Source: Mycolicibacterium frederiksbergense (lineage in GTDB: Bacteria; Actinomycetota; Actinomycetes; Mycobacteriales; Mycobacteriaceae). From it: a DNA stretch of 64,000 nucleotides. A program made the position numbers and the translations under genes. Positions 19,076-27,656 of the stretch are shown in pieces. The notes below the pieces were generated by a model. The model was not told where the DNA came from. It saw only the letters and a program-made list of their open reading frames with translations, and ran no database searches. Numbering within the stretch: position 1 is the first letter of the stretch; each line of letters opens with the position of its first letter. The DNA lies in contig NZ_JARXVE010000007.1 of assembly GCF_029893345.1 (NCBI RefSeq), positions 124,001 through 188,000 on the forward strand. The letters run 5' to 3'.

Positions 19076-20218
19076 ATGTCCGAATCTGCCACTGAGCTGC
19101 AATCCGCGGTTCGCGCCGCGCTGGCCAAGGTGATCGACCCCGAACTGCGACGGCCGATCACCGAACTCCGCATGGTCAAGAACATCTCGATCGAGGCCGA
19201 CCACGGTGTGCACGTCGAGATCTACCTGACCACCGCGGCCTGTCCGAAGAAGACCGAGATCGCCGACCTGGTGAAGGCCGCCGTCACCGACGTTCCCGGC
19301 ACCGGCACCGTCAAGGTGAGCCTGGATGTGATGAACGACGAGCAGCGCGCCGAGTTGCGCACGTTGCTGCGTGGCGATTCCCGCGAACCGGTGATCCCGT
19401 TCGCCCAGCCCAACTCCCTGACCCGGGTGTATGCGGTGGCCTCCGGCAAGGGCGGCGTCGGCAAATCCAGCGTGACGGTCAACCTGGCCGCCGCGATGGC
19501 CGCCAGCGGCCTGACCGTCGGTCTGTTGGACGCCGACATCTACGGCCATTCGGTGCCGCGCATGATGGGCACCACCGATCGGCCCGTCCAGGTCGACTCG
19601 ATGATCATCCCGCCGGTCGCACACGACGTGAAGGTCATCTCGATCGCCATGTTCACCCAGGGCAACACGCCCGTGGTGTGGCGGGGGCCGATGCTGCACC
19701 GAGCGCTGCAGCAGTTCCTCGCCGACGTGTACTGGGGCGATCTCGATGTGCTGCTGCTCGATCTGCCGCCGGGCACCGGCGACGTGGCGATCTCGGTGGC
19801 CCAGCTGATCCCGGGCGCGGAAATCCTGGTGGTGACCACACCCCAGCTGGCCGCGGCCGAGGTGGCCGAGCGTGCCGGCGCGATCGCATTGCAGACCCGT
19901 CAGCGCATCGCGGGCGTGGTGGAGAACATGTCGGGCCTGTTGATGCCCGACGGCACCGTCATGCAGCTGTTCGGTGAGGGCGGCGGACGCCAGGTGGCCG
20001 ACTCGCTGACCCGCTCGGTCGGGGCCGACGTGCCCTTGCTGGGCCAGGTGCCGCTGGACCCGGCGCTGGTGGCGGCCGGTGACACCGGGGTGCCGCTGGT
20101 GCTGTCGGCGCCCGATTCACCCGCCGGTGCCGAGCTGAGCAAGATCGCCGAAGGACTGTCGGCCCGCAAGCGGGGCCTGGCCGGGATGTCGCTGGGCCTG
20201 GATACCGCTCGCCGCTAG
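19076..20218 (+). CDS. mrp: Mrp/NBP35-type P-loop ATPase (Fe-S carrier family)
   Basis: A 380-residue protein. Residues 1-95 are a DUF59/MIP18 domain (VIDPELRRPITELRMV), followed by a ParA/MinD-like ATPase with the deviant Walker A GKGGVGKSS, the switch motif LLDADIYGHSVPRMM and LLLDLPPGTGD. Family members assemble or carry Fe-S clusters for apoproteins. The usual CxxC cluster site after VVENMS is missing: the sequence is MSGLLMPDGT, so cluster binding cannot use the standard residues. TAGACT at 19062-19067 precedes adjacent GTG 19073 and ATG 19076 starts by 5 and 8 nt, suggesting a leaderless mRNA. Confidence 0.9.
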   Translation: MSESATELQSAVRAALAKVIDPELRRPITELRMVKNISIEADHGVHVEIYLTTAACPKKTEIADLVKAAVTDVPGTGTVKVSLDVMNDEQRAELRTLLRGDSREPVIPFAQPNSLTRVYAVASGKGGVGKSSVTVNLAAAMAASGLTVGLLDADIYGHSVPRMMGTTDRPVQVDSMIIPPVAHDVKVISIAMFTQGNTPVVWRGPMLHRALQQFLADVYWGDLDVLLLDLPPGTGDVAISVAQLIPGAEILVVTTPQLAAAEVAERAGAIALQTRQRIAGVVENMSGLLMPDGTVMQLFGEGGGRQVADSLTRSVGADVPLLGQVPLDPALVAAGDTGVPLVLSAPDSPAGAELSKIAEGLSARKRGLAGMSLGLDTARR

Positions 20219-20224
20219 GCGTCG

Positions 20225-20620
20225 TTAGGTGGCGTCCGGATCGAAGACCGGGCCTGCCGGTTTGTCGGCCGGTTTGTCTGCGGGCTTTTCCGGCTGCGCT
20301 GCCGACGGCTGCTGCTGGGACTTGTCGTCGAAGGCACCGGTCAGGAATGAGTCGTCACCGTCGAGAAGATGCTTGGTGATCGCGGCCCTCGGGGTCATGC
20401 CGCGCAGCTTTTGCAGCTCGGCCAGAGGTTGGCGCAGATCGTCGAACTCCGGGCCCAGGTCCTCACGCAGCTGGCTGGTGGCACCGCCGACGTAGTCGCG
20501 CACCTGTCGCAGGGCACCGGAGGTCCAGCGGATGGCACCGGGGAGACGTTCCGGCCCCAGGATCACCAGACCGGCGATCACCAGGACGAGCATCTCTCCC
20601 CACCCGATGTTGGCAAACAT
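20225..20620 (-). CDS. tatB: Twin-arginine translocase subunit TatB
   Basis: A 131-residue protein. An N-terminal membrane helix with the TatA/B signature (MLVLVIAGLVILGPERLP) is followed by an amphipathic helix and a long charged tail with Lys/Pro/Ala repeats (KPADKPADKP). TatB with TatC recognises folded twin-arginine substrates. It starts 2 nt after the htrA stop, as the last gene of sigE-rseA-htrA-tatB, linking protein export to envelope stress. Confidence 0.92.
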   Translation of the reverse strand: MFANIGWGEMLVLVIAGLVILGPERLPGAIRWTSGALRQVRDYVGGATSQLREDLGPEFDDLRQPLAELQKLRGMTPRAAITKHLLDGDDSFLTGAFDDKSQQQPSAAQPEKPADKPADKPAGPVFDPDAT

Positions 20621-20622
20621 GG

Positions 20623-22137
20623 CTACTGCGCTTTTTGATCGTCGCCGATTGGCGTGACCATCAACGTCATCGGCCGACCGTCGCGCAGCACCTCGATCGG
20701 GGCTTCCTGCCCGATCTTGAGCTGACGCACGGCGACCACCATCTCATCCGCGTCGGCGACCTTGCGGTCCCCGACCTTGACCACCACGTCGTTCTCCAGG
20801 ATGCCGGCCTTCTCGGCCGGGCCACCGGCGTTGACGTTGCGGACCTGCGCGCCCGAGGCCACGCTGTTGCTGACCGTCACGGCGCTGAGCAACAGCGTCG
20901 GATGCGCGACCTTGCCGTCCTTGATCAGCGTCTCGACAACCTGCTTGACCTCGTTGACCGGGATCGCGAAGCCCAGGCCACTCGCGCTGTCCGACAACGA
21001 CTTTCCGGCCGTGTTGATCCCGATCACCTCGGACGCCATGTTGATCAGCGGGCCGCCGGAGTTGCCGTGGTTGATCGAGGCGTCGGTCTGCACGCCGTCG
21101 ATGACGGTGTCGGTGTCCGAACCCTCACCCGAGAGCGGCACCGGGCGGTGCAGCGCGCTGATGATGCCGTGGGTGACCGTGCTCCGCAGGCCCAGCGGGG
21201 CGCCTGCGGCGATGACTTCCTCGCCGACCCGCAGCTTCTCGGAATCTCCCAGACGGGCCACGGTGAGGTTGTCGACGTTGTCGACCTTGAGCACCGCGAG
21301 ATCGGTCTTCGGGTCGCGGCCGACCAGGTTGGCCGGCACTTCCCTGCCGTCGTTGAACACCACGGTGATCTGGTAGTCGGCGGGCTTGCCTGCGGCATCG
21401 GAGATCACGTGGTTGTTCGTGACGATGTAGCCCTTGCCGTCGACCACGACGCCGGAGCCCTGTGAGCCCTCGGTCTTGCTCTTGGCCTCGATGGTGACCA
21501 CCGAATCCTCGACCGCCGCGGCGACCGTGGCGAACCGGCCCGCGTCCGGGGAGGGAAGGCCCTCGCCGGTCTCCAGCGTCACCTTCGAGGTGGTGAAGGC
21601 CTGCACGGTGCCCGCGGTCTTCTGGCCCACCCAACCGCCGATGAAGGCGATGAATCCCGCGACCAGGAACAGGATCAGCAGCGACAGCCAGGACACCCGG
21701 CCGCCGAACAGAACCTCACGTGCGCCCAGCTTGCCGACCGGGGCCGCCACGACGACCGGGGCCACCGGTGCCTGCGCCGGGTTACCCAGTGCCGGGATTG
21801 CGCCCGGGTCGCGCCACGGATCATCGACGTCGTCCCCGCCGGCCCGCTCGGCCTCCAGGGCCCCGGCGTCGGTGGGATGGCGCTGCAGTGAGTCAGCGGC
21901 GCCGCGCGGACGCCCGAAAGCATCTGCCAGCACGGGGTCGGGCGGCTGGTCCTTGGGGGCGTACTCGCCCTGGTCCTGGTACTTCTCCGCGCCCAGGAAC
22001 GAACCGTCGACACCGGCGGGCCGACCGAACGTGCGTTGCGACAGCTGGTCGACGGGTGGCCGCTCCACAGGGCGCGGCGCCAGGCGGCCGCTATCGCCGG
22101 ACTGGTCCTGATTGGTCACCGGTGTATCACTCTCCAT
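20623..22137 (-). CDS. htrA: HtrA/DegP-like membrane serine protease
   Basis: A 504-residue protein. The acidic, Pro-rich cytoplasmic N-terminus of about 165 residues is followed by one membrane helix, a trypsin-like protease domain and one C-terminal PDZ domain. Catalytic residues are in NNHVISDA (His), KTDLAVLKV (Asp) and GNSGGPL (Ser). In mycobacteria this essential-type HtrA processes cell-wall enzymes at the membrane and is linked to RseA and SigE control. It lies 60 nt downstream of rseA and 2 nt upstream of tatB. Confidence 0.93.
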   Translation of the reverse strand: MESDTPVTNQDQSGDSGRLAPRPVERPPVDQLSQRTFGRPAGVDGSFLGAEKYQDQGEYAPKDQPPDPVLADAFGRPRGAADSLQRHPTDAGALEAERAGGDDVDDPWRDPGAIPALGNPAQAPVAPVVVAAPVGKLGAREVLFGGRVSWLSLLILFLVAGFIAFIGGWVGQKTAGTVQAFTTSKVTLETGEGLPSPDAGRFATVAAAVEDSVVTIEAKSKTEGSQGSGVVVDGKGYIVTNNHVISDAAGKPADYQITVVFNDGREVPANLVGRDPKTDLAVLKVDNVDNLTVARLGDSEKLRVGEEVIAAGAPLGLRSTVTHGIISALHRPVPLSGEGSDTDTVIDGVQTDASINHGNSGGPLINMASEVIGINTAGKSLSDSASGLGFAIPVNEVKQVVETLIKDGKVAHPTLLLSAVTVSNSVASGAQVRNVNAGGPAEKAGILENDVVVKVGDRKVADADEMVVAVRQLKIGQEAPIEVLRDGRPMTLMVTPIGDDQKAQ

Positions 22138-22197
22138 CGGAGCGCCGGCCCCAGCCCTAAAGGCCGACGCCGGACACTGATCGCGTTGGGGTCCAGA

Positions 22198-22596
22198 CTA
22201 CCGGCGTTTACGCCGACTCCGCGTCGGGTCATCAGCTAATTGAGCCTGCTCACCGACCTCGGACGGGGGCTGCGGAAGGTGGTGCGGTATCTGCGACAAC
22301 ATTCCCAGCAGAGAATTCGGAATGGCTACCGGACACGAATCCCGCAATGCCGTCCGCGCCTGGCTCTGGGCATCGACTTCGGCCGCGCAATCCGGACACA
22401 GGGACAGATGGTGCGCGGCACGAAGATGAGCGCCCATCCGCAATTCACCGTCGACAAAAGCGGCGATCGCCTCGGTCGACAGATGCTCGGTGGAACCGAA
22501 CTGGCGAGGCGCGCCGACCGGCGCGTTGCTTTGCGAGGCGAACTGAGCAGGCAGCCAGGAGAACGCCCGACGGAACACATGTCCCGGGTCGACCAT
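22198..22596 (-). CDS. rseA: Anti-sigma-E factor RseA
   Basis: A 132-residue cytoplasmic anti-sigma factor of the ZAS type. The zinc-binding pattern HHLSLCPDC lies in the helix that grips the sigma factor, and the N-terminal HVFRRAFSWLPAQF is characteristic of mycobacterial RseA. There is no membrane segment. I use ATG 22596 because AGGAG stands 7 nt upstream, instead of a codon 25 residues further up. In mycobacteria PknB phosphorylation and ClpC1P2 degradation release SigE. It is located 78 nt after sigE. Confidence 0.9.
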   Translation of the reverse strand: MVDPGHVFRRAFSWLPAQFASQSNAPVGAPRQFGSTEHLSTEAIAAFVDGELRMGAHLRAAHHLSLCPDCAAEVDAQSQARTALRDSCPVAIPNSLLGMLSQIPHHLPQPPSEVGEQAQLADDPTRSRRKRR

Positions 22597-22674
22597 CACC
22601 CAGCTCCTCTCGGTACGCCCAACTGTCCTGACCCGAATGTAGCGCGACCGGGCGCGCCCTACATCAATCAACGC

Positions 22675-23454
22675 TCAGACCGATTTGGCGGTTTCGGGCG
22701 AATTCTTCGCCAAATAGTCACGCAAGGCCTGGCGACCGCGGTGAATTCGGCTACGCACGGTGCCCAGTTTCACACCGAGCGTGGCGCCGATTTCCTCGTA
22801 GGACAGACCTTCGATGTCACACAGGACCACCGCGGCGCGGAACTCCGGTGCCAGCGAGTCCAGGGCGGCCTGCAGATCGGCACCCAACCGCGAGTCGTGG
22901 TAGATCTGCTCGGGGTTCGGGTCGTCGGCGGGCACCCGGTCGTAATCCTCGGGCAGTGCCTCCATCCGGATCCGGCCACGACGACGGACCATGTCCAGGA
23001 ACAGGTTGGTGGTGATGCGGTGCAGCCAGCCCTCGAAGGTTCCGGGCTGGTAGTTCTGCACTGAGCGGAACACCCGGATGAAGGTTTCCTGGGTCAGGTC
23101 CTCGGCATCGTGCTGATTGCCCGAGAGGCGGTAGGCCAGCCGGTACACCCGATCTGCGTGTTGACGCACCAGTTCGTCCCAGGACGGCATGGTGGCCTGA
23201 TCGCCGGTGGCGTCAAAAACCGCGGTTCCGGTCAATTCGTCGGACGGCTCCACCCAGTCACCTCCGGTGAATTGCTCCAGATGTGCCATCGACACCGGCG
23301 CGGCCTGGGGGGCGGGGTTCACGGTGACAACGTTTGCGTTCGTCGGATCCTCCTGATCACAGATCTCAATGAGCCCAACACGACGGCGGAGTTCGTTATT
23401 CCGCGCACTTTCCTGGTTCTGCTGGGCTGCGCGCCAGCCGGCGCCGGATTCCAT
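22675..23454 (-). CDS. sigE: ECF sigma factor SigE
   Basis: A 259-residue ECF sigma factor. Region 2 (QHADRVYRLAYRLSGNQHDA, then DLTQETFIRVFRS) and region 4 (LSYEEIGATLGVKLGTVRSR) are intact, and a 70-residue N-terminal extension is like that of M. tuberculosis SigE (257 residues). It controls envelope and surface stress genes. I take ATG 23454 as the start for length; shorter starts at internal Met codons are possible, as known for this gene. The upstream region contains an MprA-like box. Confidence 0.92.
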   Translation of the reverse strand: MESGAGWRAAQQNQESARNNELRRRVGLIEICDQEDPTNANVVTVNPAPQAAPVSMAHLEQFTGGDWVEPSDELTGTAVFDATGDQATMPSWDELVRQHADRVYRLAYRLSGNQHDAEDLTQETFIRVFRSVQNYQPGTFEGWLHRITTNLFLDMVRRRGRIRMEALPEDYDRVPADDPNPEQIYHDSRLGADLQAALDSLAPEFRAAVVLCDIEGLSYEEIGATLGVKLGTVRSRIHRGRQALRDYLAKNSPETAKSV

Positions 23455-23499
23455 GCGGGATACCGTCTCGCACGCCGGTGTGGCGGATATATGAGCAAT

Positions 23500-23518
23500 C
23501 TGAGCTTTGCCTGAGAAA
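23500..23518 (-). promoter_or_regulatory. MprA-like box upstream of sigE
   Basis: On the minus strand, two 8-bp direct repeats TTTCTCAG and AAGCTCAG are separated by 3 nt, about 45 nt upstream of the sigE start. This is the arrangement described for MprA, the response regulator that activates sigE in mycobacteria (two loosely conserved 8-bp repeats, 3-nt gap). Confidence 0.55.
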
Positions 23519-23628
23519 GCCGATGGCGATCCGGCGACCTGCGAGAACCAGCTGTTTTGCCGCGCCTTTCGAGGCGGCCCACGGGCGTGTCGCGATGCCG
23601 GTCCAAAGCTCTGGCCTACGCTGCGGGC

Positions 23629-24273
23629 ATGGTCTGCTCCAACCCCGGTCGCGCCGAGGCGATCATGACGCATGCCGAACGGTCGATCTCCGAGGACGAG
23701 ATCGTCGCGGCGGCGCGCGAGCGGGCCGAAGAACTCGGCGTAGATGCCGTCACTCCGGCGGTCGGAGCGTTGCTGAGCGTGCTGGCGCGGCTCACCGGGG
23801 GCCGGGCGGTGGTCGAAGTGGGCACCGGGGCCGGGGTCAGCGGGTTGTGGCTGCTGTCGGGCATGAGCGACGACGGCGTGCTGACCACGATCGACGTCGA
23901 ACCCGAGCATCAGCGGATCGCCAAGCAGGGGTTCACCGAGGCCGGCGTCGGCCCCGGACGCACCCGGCTGATCAGCGGCCGCGCCCAGGAGGTGCTCACC
24001 CGCCTGGCCGACGAGTCCTACGACCTGGTGTTCATCGACGCCGAGCCGATCGACCAGCCGCAATTCGTGGCCGAGGCGGTGCGGTTGCTGCGTTCCGGCG
24101 GCGCCATCGTGCTGCACCGGGCCGCGTTGGGTGGCCGGGCCGGTGACGCCACGGCCCACGATGCCGAGGTCAGCGCGGTGCGCGAGGCGGCCCGGCTGAT
24201 CGCCGAGGACGAGCGACTCACCCCGGTGCTGATCCCGTTGGGTGACGGCCTGCTCGCCGCCGTCCGCGACTAA
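23629..24273 (+). CDS. SAM-dependent O-methyltransferase (Rv1220c type)
   Basis: A 214-residue class I methyltransferase of the caffeoyl-CoA/catechol O-methyltransferase type. The SAM motif is VVEVGTGAGVSGLWLLSGM, followed by LTTIDVEPEHQRIAKQ, and LVFIDAEPID carries the metal-binding acidic residues. The start ATG 23629 is exactly 6 nt after TACGCT, so the mRNA is probably leaderless; upstream in-frame codons give non-homologous sequence. It diverges from sigE. The substrate is unknown. Confidence 0.85.
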   Translation: MVCSNPGRAEAIMTHAERSISEDEIVAAARERAEELGVDAVTPAVGALLSVLARLTGGRAVVEVGTGAGVSGLWLLSGMSDDGVLTTIDVEPEHQRIAKQGFTEAGVGPGRTRLISGRAQEVLTRLADESYDLVFIDAEPIDQPQFVAEAVRLLRSGGAIVLHRAALGGRAGDATAHDAEVSAVREAARLIAEDERLTPVLIPLGDGLLAAVRD

Positions 24274-24284
24274 ATTTCTCCCGC

Positions 24285-24342
24285 CGAGCAGACACAAAAT
24301 CGCCCATTTCCGCGCGGAAATGGGCGATTTTGTGTCTGCTCG
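24285..24342. terminator. 58-bp perfect palindrome (terminator-like), copy 1 of a repeat family
   Basis: Two 29-nt arms are exactly complementary with no spacer, running from CGAGCAGACACAAAATCG to its complement ending GTGTCTGCTCG. In RNA it would form a long hairpin just after the O-methyltransferase stop (12 nt away), acting as a bidirectional terminator. The ends CGAGCAGAC and GTCTGCTCGCCGAG recur in a second copy at 60451-60510. Confidence 0.75.
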
Positions 24343-24389
24343 CCGAGGTTGTTGACCGATTTCTTTACGCATCCCTGACGGGAAACCCC

Positions 24390-24419
24390 TTGACCATTGA
24401 CTAAACGCGCGTTTAGCGT
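24390..24419 (+). promoter_or_regulatory. Promoter of the TetR-ABC efflux operon
   Basis: TTGACC (24390-24395), an 18-nt spacer, then TAGCGT (24414-24419) and the ATG 7 nt later: a strong housekeeping-type promoter with a leaderless start. Confidence 0.6.
24401..24416. promoter_or_regulatory. TetR operator (16-bp perfect palindrome)
   Basis: CTAAACGCGCGTTTAG is a perfect palindrome covering the promoter spacer and the first bases of the -10 box. A TetR repressor bound here would block RNA polymerase, giving autoregulation of the operon. Confidence 0.65.
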
Positions 24420-24426
24420 TCTGAAC

Positions 24427-25098
24427 ATGCGTTCAGTAGATGATCGAACAGCGATGGCCCGGATCCGCGACGCCGCGATCGAGCAGTACGGGCAACACGG
24501 ATTCAGCGTGGGCCTCCGCACCATCGCCGAGGCCGCGGGCGTCAGCGCCGCCTTGGTGATCCACCACTTCGGTTCCAAGGAAGGCCTGCGCAAAGCGTGC
24601 GACGCCTACGTCGCCGAGGTGGTGCGCGAGGCCAAGTCCGAGTCAATGCAGACCAGCGACCCCGCGACCTGGCTGGCCCAAATGTCGGAGATCGAGTCCT
24701 ATGCGCCGCTGATGGCCTACCTGGTCCGCAGCATGCAGTCCGGCAGCGACCTGGCAAAGGCGTTCTGGCGCACCATGGCTGACAACGCCGAGCAGTACCT
24801 GGAAGAGGGCGTCCGCACCGGGGTGCTCAAACCCAGCCGCGACCCGAAGGCACGGGCCAAGTTCCTCGCCATCTCGGGCGGCGGCGCTTTCCTGCTGTAC
24901 CTGCAGATGCACGAGGACCCGACCGACCTGCGCCGTGTGCTGCACGACTACGGCGAAGACATGGTGCTGCCCGCCCTCGAGCTCTACAGCAACGGCCTGA
25001 TGACCGACACGACCATGTACGACGCATTCCTGCACCAACGCGAACAGGGCATCCCATTCAGCTCAACCATCGACACCGACACCAAGGAGCAAGCGTGA
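24427..25098 (+). CDS. TetR-family repressor of the adjacent ABC efflux operon (Rv1219c type)
   Basis: A 223-residue TetR protein. The N-terminal helix-turn-helix is TIAEAAGVSAALVIHHFGSK, followed by an all-helical ligand domain (WLAQMSEIESYAPLMAYLV). It closely follows the order and sequence character of Rv1219c, which represses the Rv1218c-Rv1217c efflux pump in M. tuberculosis. The start ATG 24427 fits a leaderless mRNA after TAGCGT. A palindrome in its own promoter implies autorepression. The stop overlaps the ATPase GTG by 4 nt. Confidence 0.9.
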   Translation: MRSVDDRTAMARIRDAAIEQYGQHGFSVGLRTIAEAAGVSAALVIHHFGSKEGLRKACDAYVAEVVREAKSESMQTSDPATWLAQMSEIESYAPLMAYLVRSMQSGSDLAKAFWRTMADNAEQYLEEGVRTGVLKPSRDPKARAKFLAISGGGAFLLYLQMHEDPTDLRRVLHDYGEDMVLPALELYSNGLMTDTTMYDAFLHQREQGIPFSSTIDTDTKEQA

Positions 25099-26021
25099 AC
25101 CGCACCGTGAACAACACCAGGCCGCAGTCTCCGGCTGCCGTCGAAATCCGTGGACTGTCAAAATCTTTCGGCCACACCAAGGCCCTCGACGGGCTGAACC
25201 TGACCGTCTCCCCCGGCGACGTCACCGGCTTCCTCGGACCCAACGGTGCGGGAAAATCCACCACGATCCGGGTGCTGCTGGGACTGCTGCGCGCCGACGG
25301 CGGCACCGTGCGGCTGCTCGGCGGCGACCCGTGGCGCGATGCGGTCGCCCTGCACCGCCGCATCGCCTACGTGCCCGGCGATGTCACCTTGTGGCCCAAC
25401 CTGACCGGCATGCAGGCCATCGACTTCCTGTGCCGGCTGCGCGGCAACGGCGTCGACACCCGACGCCGCGACGAACTGATCGAACGGTTCGAGCTGGACC
25501 CGCACAAGAAGGCCCGCACCTACTCCAAAGGCAACCGGCAAAAAGTCGCGATCGTCGCGGCGTTCAGCTGCCATTCCGAGCTGTACATTCTCGACGAACC
25601 CACCTCGGGGCTGGACCCGTTGATGGAAAAGGCATTTCAGCGATGTGTGGCCGAAGTGGCCGGCCAAGGCGCCGCGGTACTGCTGTCCAGCCACATCCTC
25701 GCCGAGGTGGAGAAGCTCTGCGACAGCGTGACCATCATCCGGTCCGGGCGCACGGTGCGCTCGGGCACGCTGGCCGAGTTGCGGCACCTGATGCGCACCA
25801 AGGTCACCGCACGGACCCGATCCGACGGCCGAGCACTACAGAACACCCCGTACGTCCACGACTTCGCCATCCGCGATGGCGCCATGAGCTTTTCGGTGGA
25901 TCGCACCGATCTGGAGTTCACCCTGGAGCACCTCACCGATCTCGGTGTCGAGGATCTCACCGTCGCACCGGCCTCACTTGAGGACATGTTCCTGCGCGAG
26001 TACCAGGGGGCGACATCGTGA
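25095..26021 (+). CDS. ABC efflux pump ATPase, tetronasin/antibiotic type (Rv1218c type)
   Basis: A 308-residue single ATPase domain of the DrrA/ABC-2 exporter type. Walker A is GPNGAGKSTTI and Walker B is LYILDEPTSGLDP. The signature loop is YSKGNRQKVAIV rather than LSGGQ, as is common in this subfamily. A C-terminal 80-residue regulatory extension follows. GTG 25095 overlaps the TetR stop and its own stop overlaps the permease start, both by GTGA, so the three proteins are translationally coupled. The homologous pump exports several drugs in M. tuberculosis. Confidence 0.9.
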   Translation: MNRTVNNTRPQSPAAVEIRGLSKSFGHTKALDGLNLTVSPGDVTGFLGPNGAGKSTTIRVLLGLLRADGGTVRLLGGDPWRDAVALHRRIAYVPGDVTLWPNLTGMQAIDFLCRLRGNGVDTRRRDELIERFELDPHKKARTYSKGNRQKVAIVAAFSCHSELYILDEPTSGLDPLMEKAFQRCVAEVAGQGAAVLLSSHILAEVEKLCDSVTIIRSGRTVRSGTLAELRHLMRTKVTARTRSDGRALQNTPYVHDFAIRDGAMSFSVDRTDLEFTLEHLTDLGVEDLTVAPASLEDMFLREYQGATS

Positions 26022-27637
26022 GCGCCCTGATCGCTGTGCCCCGGCACAGCGGCCCGGCCCGCACGGTGTTGACACCGTTCACCGGCACCGCACCGCTGCT
26101 GCGGCTGGCGTTGCGCCGGGACCGGGTGCGGCTGAGTGTCTGGGCGGCGGTTCTGACCCTGATGATGGTCTACGCCCCCAACGCAATCCGGCTGGCCTAC
26201 CCCGAGGAAGCCCAGCGACTGGCCCGGGTCAACCTGCTCAAGACACCGGCCGGGATGATGCTCGGCGGGCCCATGTTCGGCGTCAACGAGACCGACCTCG
26301 GCGTGATGATGGCCAACGAGCTGACCCTCACACTGACCATCGCGACCTCGATCCTGGCGATTCTCACCGTGATTCGTCACACCCGCGCCGAGGAGGAGAA
26401 CGGCTCCGCCGAGCTGGTGCTGTCCTCGGTGGTGGGCCGCTATGCCCGCACCGCCGCGGCCCTGCTCCTGGTCGGCGGGCTCAACGCACTGCTGGCGCTA
26501 ACCATGACACTGGCAATGGCCTCCACCGGTTTCGCGGTCCTCGACACCGCCGCCATGTGCCTGGCCATCACCGGAGTGGCCATGGTGTTCGGTGCGGTCG
26601 CCGCCGTGACCGCCCAGCTGTGGCGCCAGGCCCGCACCGCGACCGGTGCGGCGATGGCGACGCTGGCGGTGGCCGCGCTGGTCCGTGGCGCCGGTGACGT
26701 CATCAACAACACCGGCAGCGCCCTGAGCTGGTTCTCCCCCATCGCGTGGGCCCAGCAGATGCGTCCGTTCGTCGATCTGCGCTGGTGGCCGTTCGGGTTG
26801 TTGGTCGCGCTGGCCGTCGGGCTGATGGCAGTGGCGGCGGCGCTGGAGAGCCGTCGTCAATACGACGCGGGCACCATCGCATCCACCGGTGAGAAGCCCG
26901 GCGCCCACGCCATCGCTGGCCCGCTGCAGTTGCACCTGACGCTGCAGCGCGGCCAGACCATCGGTTGGGCCGTGGGATTGTTCGTGGCCGGGTTGGTGTT
27001 CGGTTCGATGACCAAGGCGCTGCTGGAGGCCGCCAAGACCAACGAGTTGATCGCCCGGCTGTTGACCGCGACGGGCAACGACGGCATCTACACCACCATG
27101 ACCCAATTCCTGGCCGCGGCGGCCAGCGCCTACGTCGCCTCGGCGGTGCTACGGGTGCACACCGACGAGCAGAACGGGCTGGGCGAGCCGGTGCTGGCCG
27201 GTGCGGTGTCACGCTGGCGCTGGCTGCTGGGCGCGGTCAGCTGCGCCCTGGCGGGGGCGGCAATCCTGATGTTCTGCGCCGGCCTGGGCAACGGACTGGG
27301 CGCCGGACTGACGCTGGGCGAACCGGGCACGATCCTGCGCCTCACCCTGTCCGCGCTGGCCTACCTGCCCGCCCTGGCCGTGGTGGCCGCGATCGCCGCG
27401 CTGGCCGTGGCCTTGCGCACACCGTGGATCGCCTGGCTGGCAGTCACATTCGTCATCACCGCGTTGTATCTCGGCGCGCTGCTGCGACTGCCACGCTGGC
27501 TGCTCAAGTTGTCCCCGGTGGGGCAGACCACCGTACCGACCGATTTCCCAGCCTTGGCGCTGGTTGTGATGCTGGCCGCCGCAACGGTTTTGGCGGCCAT
27601 CGCGGGCTGGATCTACCGCACCCGTGACGCGGTGTGA
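26018..27637 (+). CDS. ABC efflux pump permease (Rv1217c type)
   Basis: A 539-residue permease with about 12 membrane helices in two repeated halves (an ABC-2-type exporter fused head to tail). The halves have matching segments: RHTRAEEENGSAELVLSSVV in the first and RVHTDEQNGLGEPVLAGAV in the second, the hallmark of the tetronasin-resistance permease family. It pairs with the preceding ATPase, whose stop it overlaps by 4 nt. Confidence 0.9.
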   Translation: MSALIAVPRHSGPARTVLTPFTGTAPLLRLALRRDRVRLSVWAAVLTLMMVYAPNAIRLAYPEEAQRLARVNLLKTPAGMMLGGPMFGVNETDLGVMMANELTLTLTIATSILAILTVIRHTRAEEENGSAELVLSSVVGRYARTAAALLLVGGLNALLALTMTLAMASTGFAVLDTAAMCLAITGVAMVFGAVAAVTAQLWRQARTATGAAMATLAVAALVRGAGDVINNTGSALSWFSPIAWAQQMRPFVDLRWWPFGLLVALAVGLMAVAAALESRRQYDAGTIASTGEKPGAHAIAGPLQLHLTLQRGQTIGWAVGLFVAGLVFGSMTKALLEAAKTNELIARLLTATGNDGIYTTMTQFLAAAASAYVASAVLRVHTDEQNGLGEPVLAGAVSRWRWLLGAVSCALAGAAILMFCAGLGNGLGAGLTLGEPGTILRLTLSALAYLPALAVVAAIAALAVALRTPWIAWLAVTFVITALYLGALLRLPRWLLKLSPVGQTTVPTDFPALALVVMLAAATVLAAIAGWIYRTRDAV

Positions 27638-27656
27638 CCCGGATAGGAGGCTGATC

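Noticed and set aside
23455..24372. Extension of the sigE frame upstream to 24372
   Set aside because: It runs antisense to the O-methyltransferase, has no sigma-factor homology, and the length from ATG 23454 already matches SigE.
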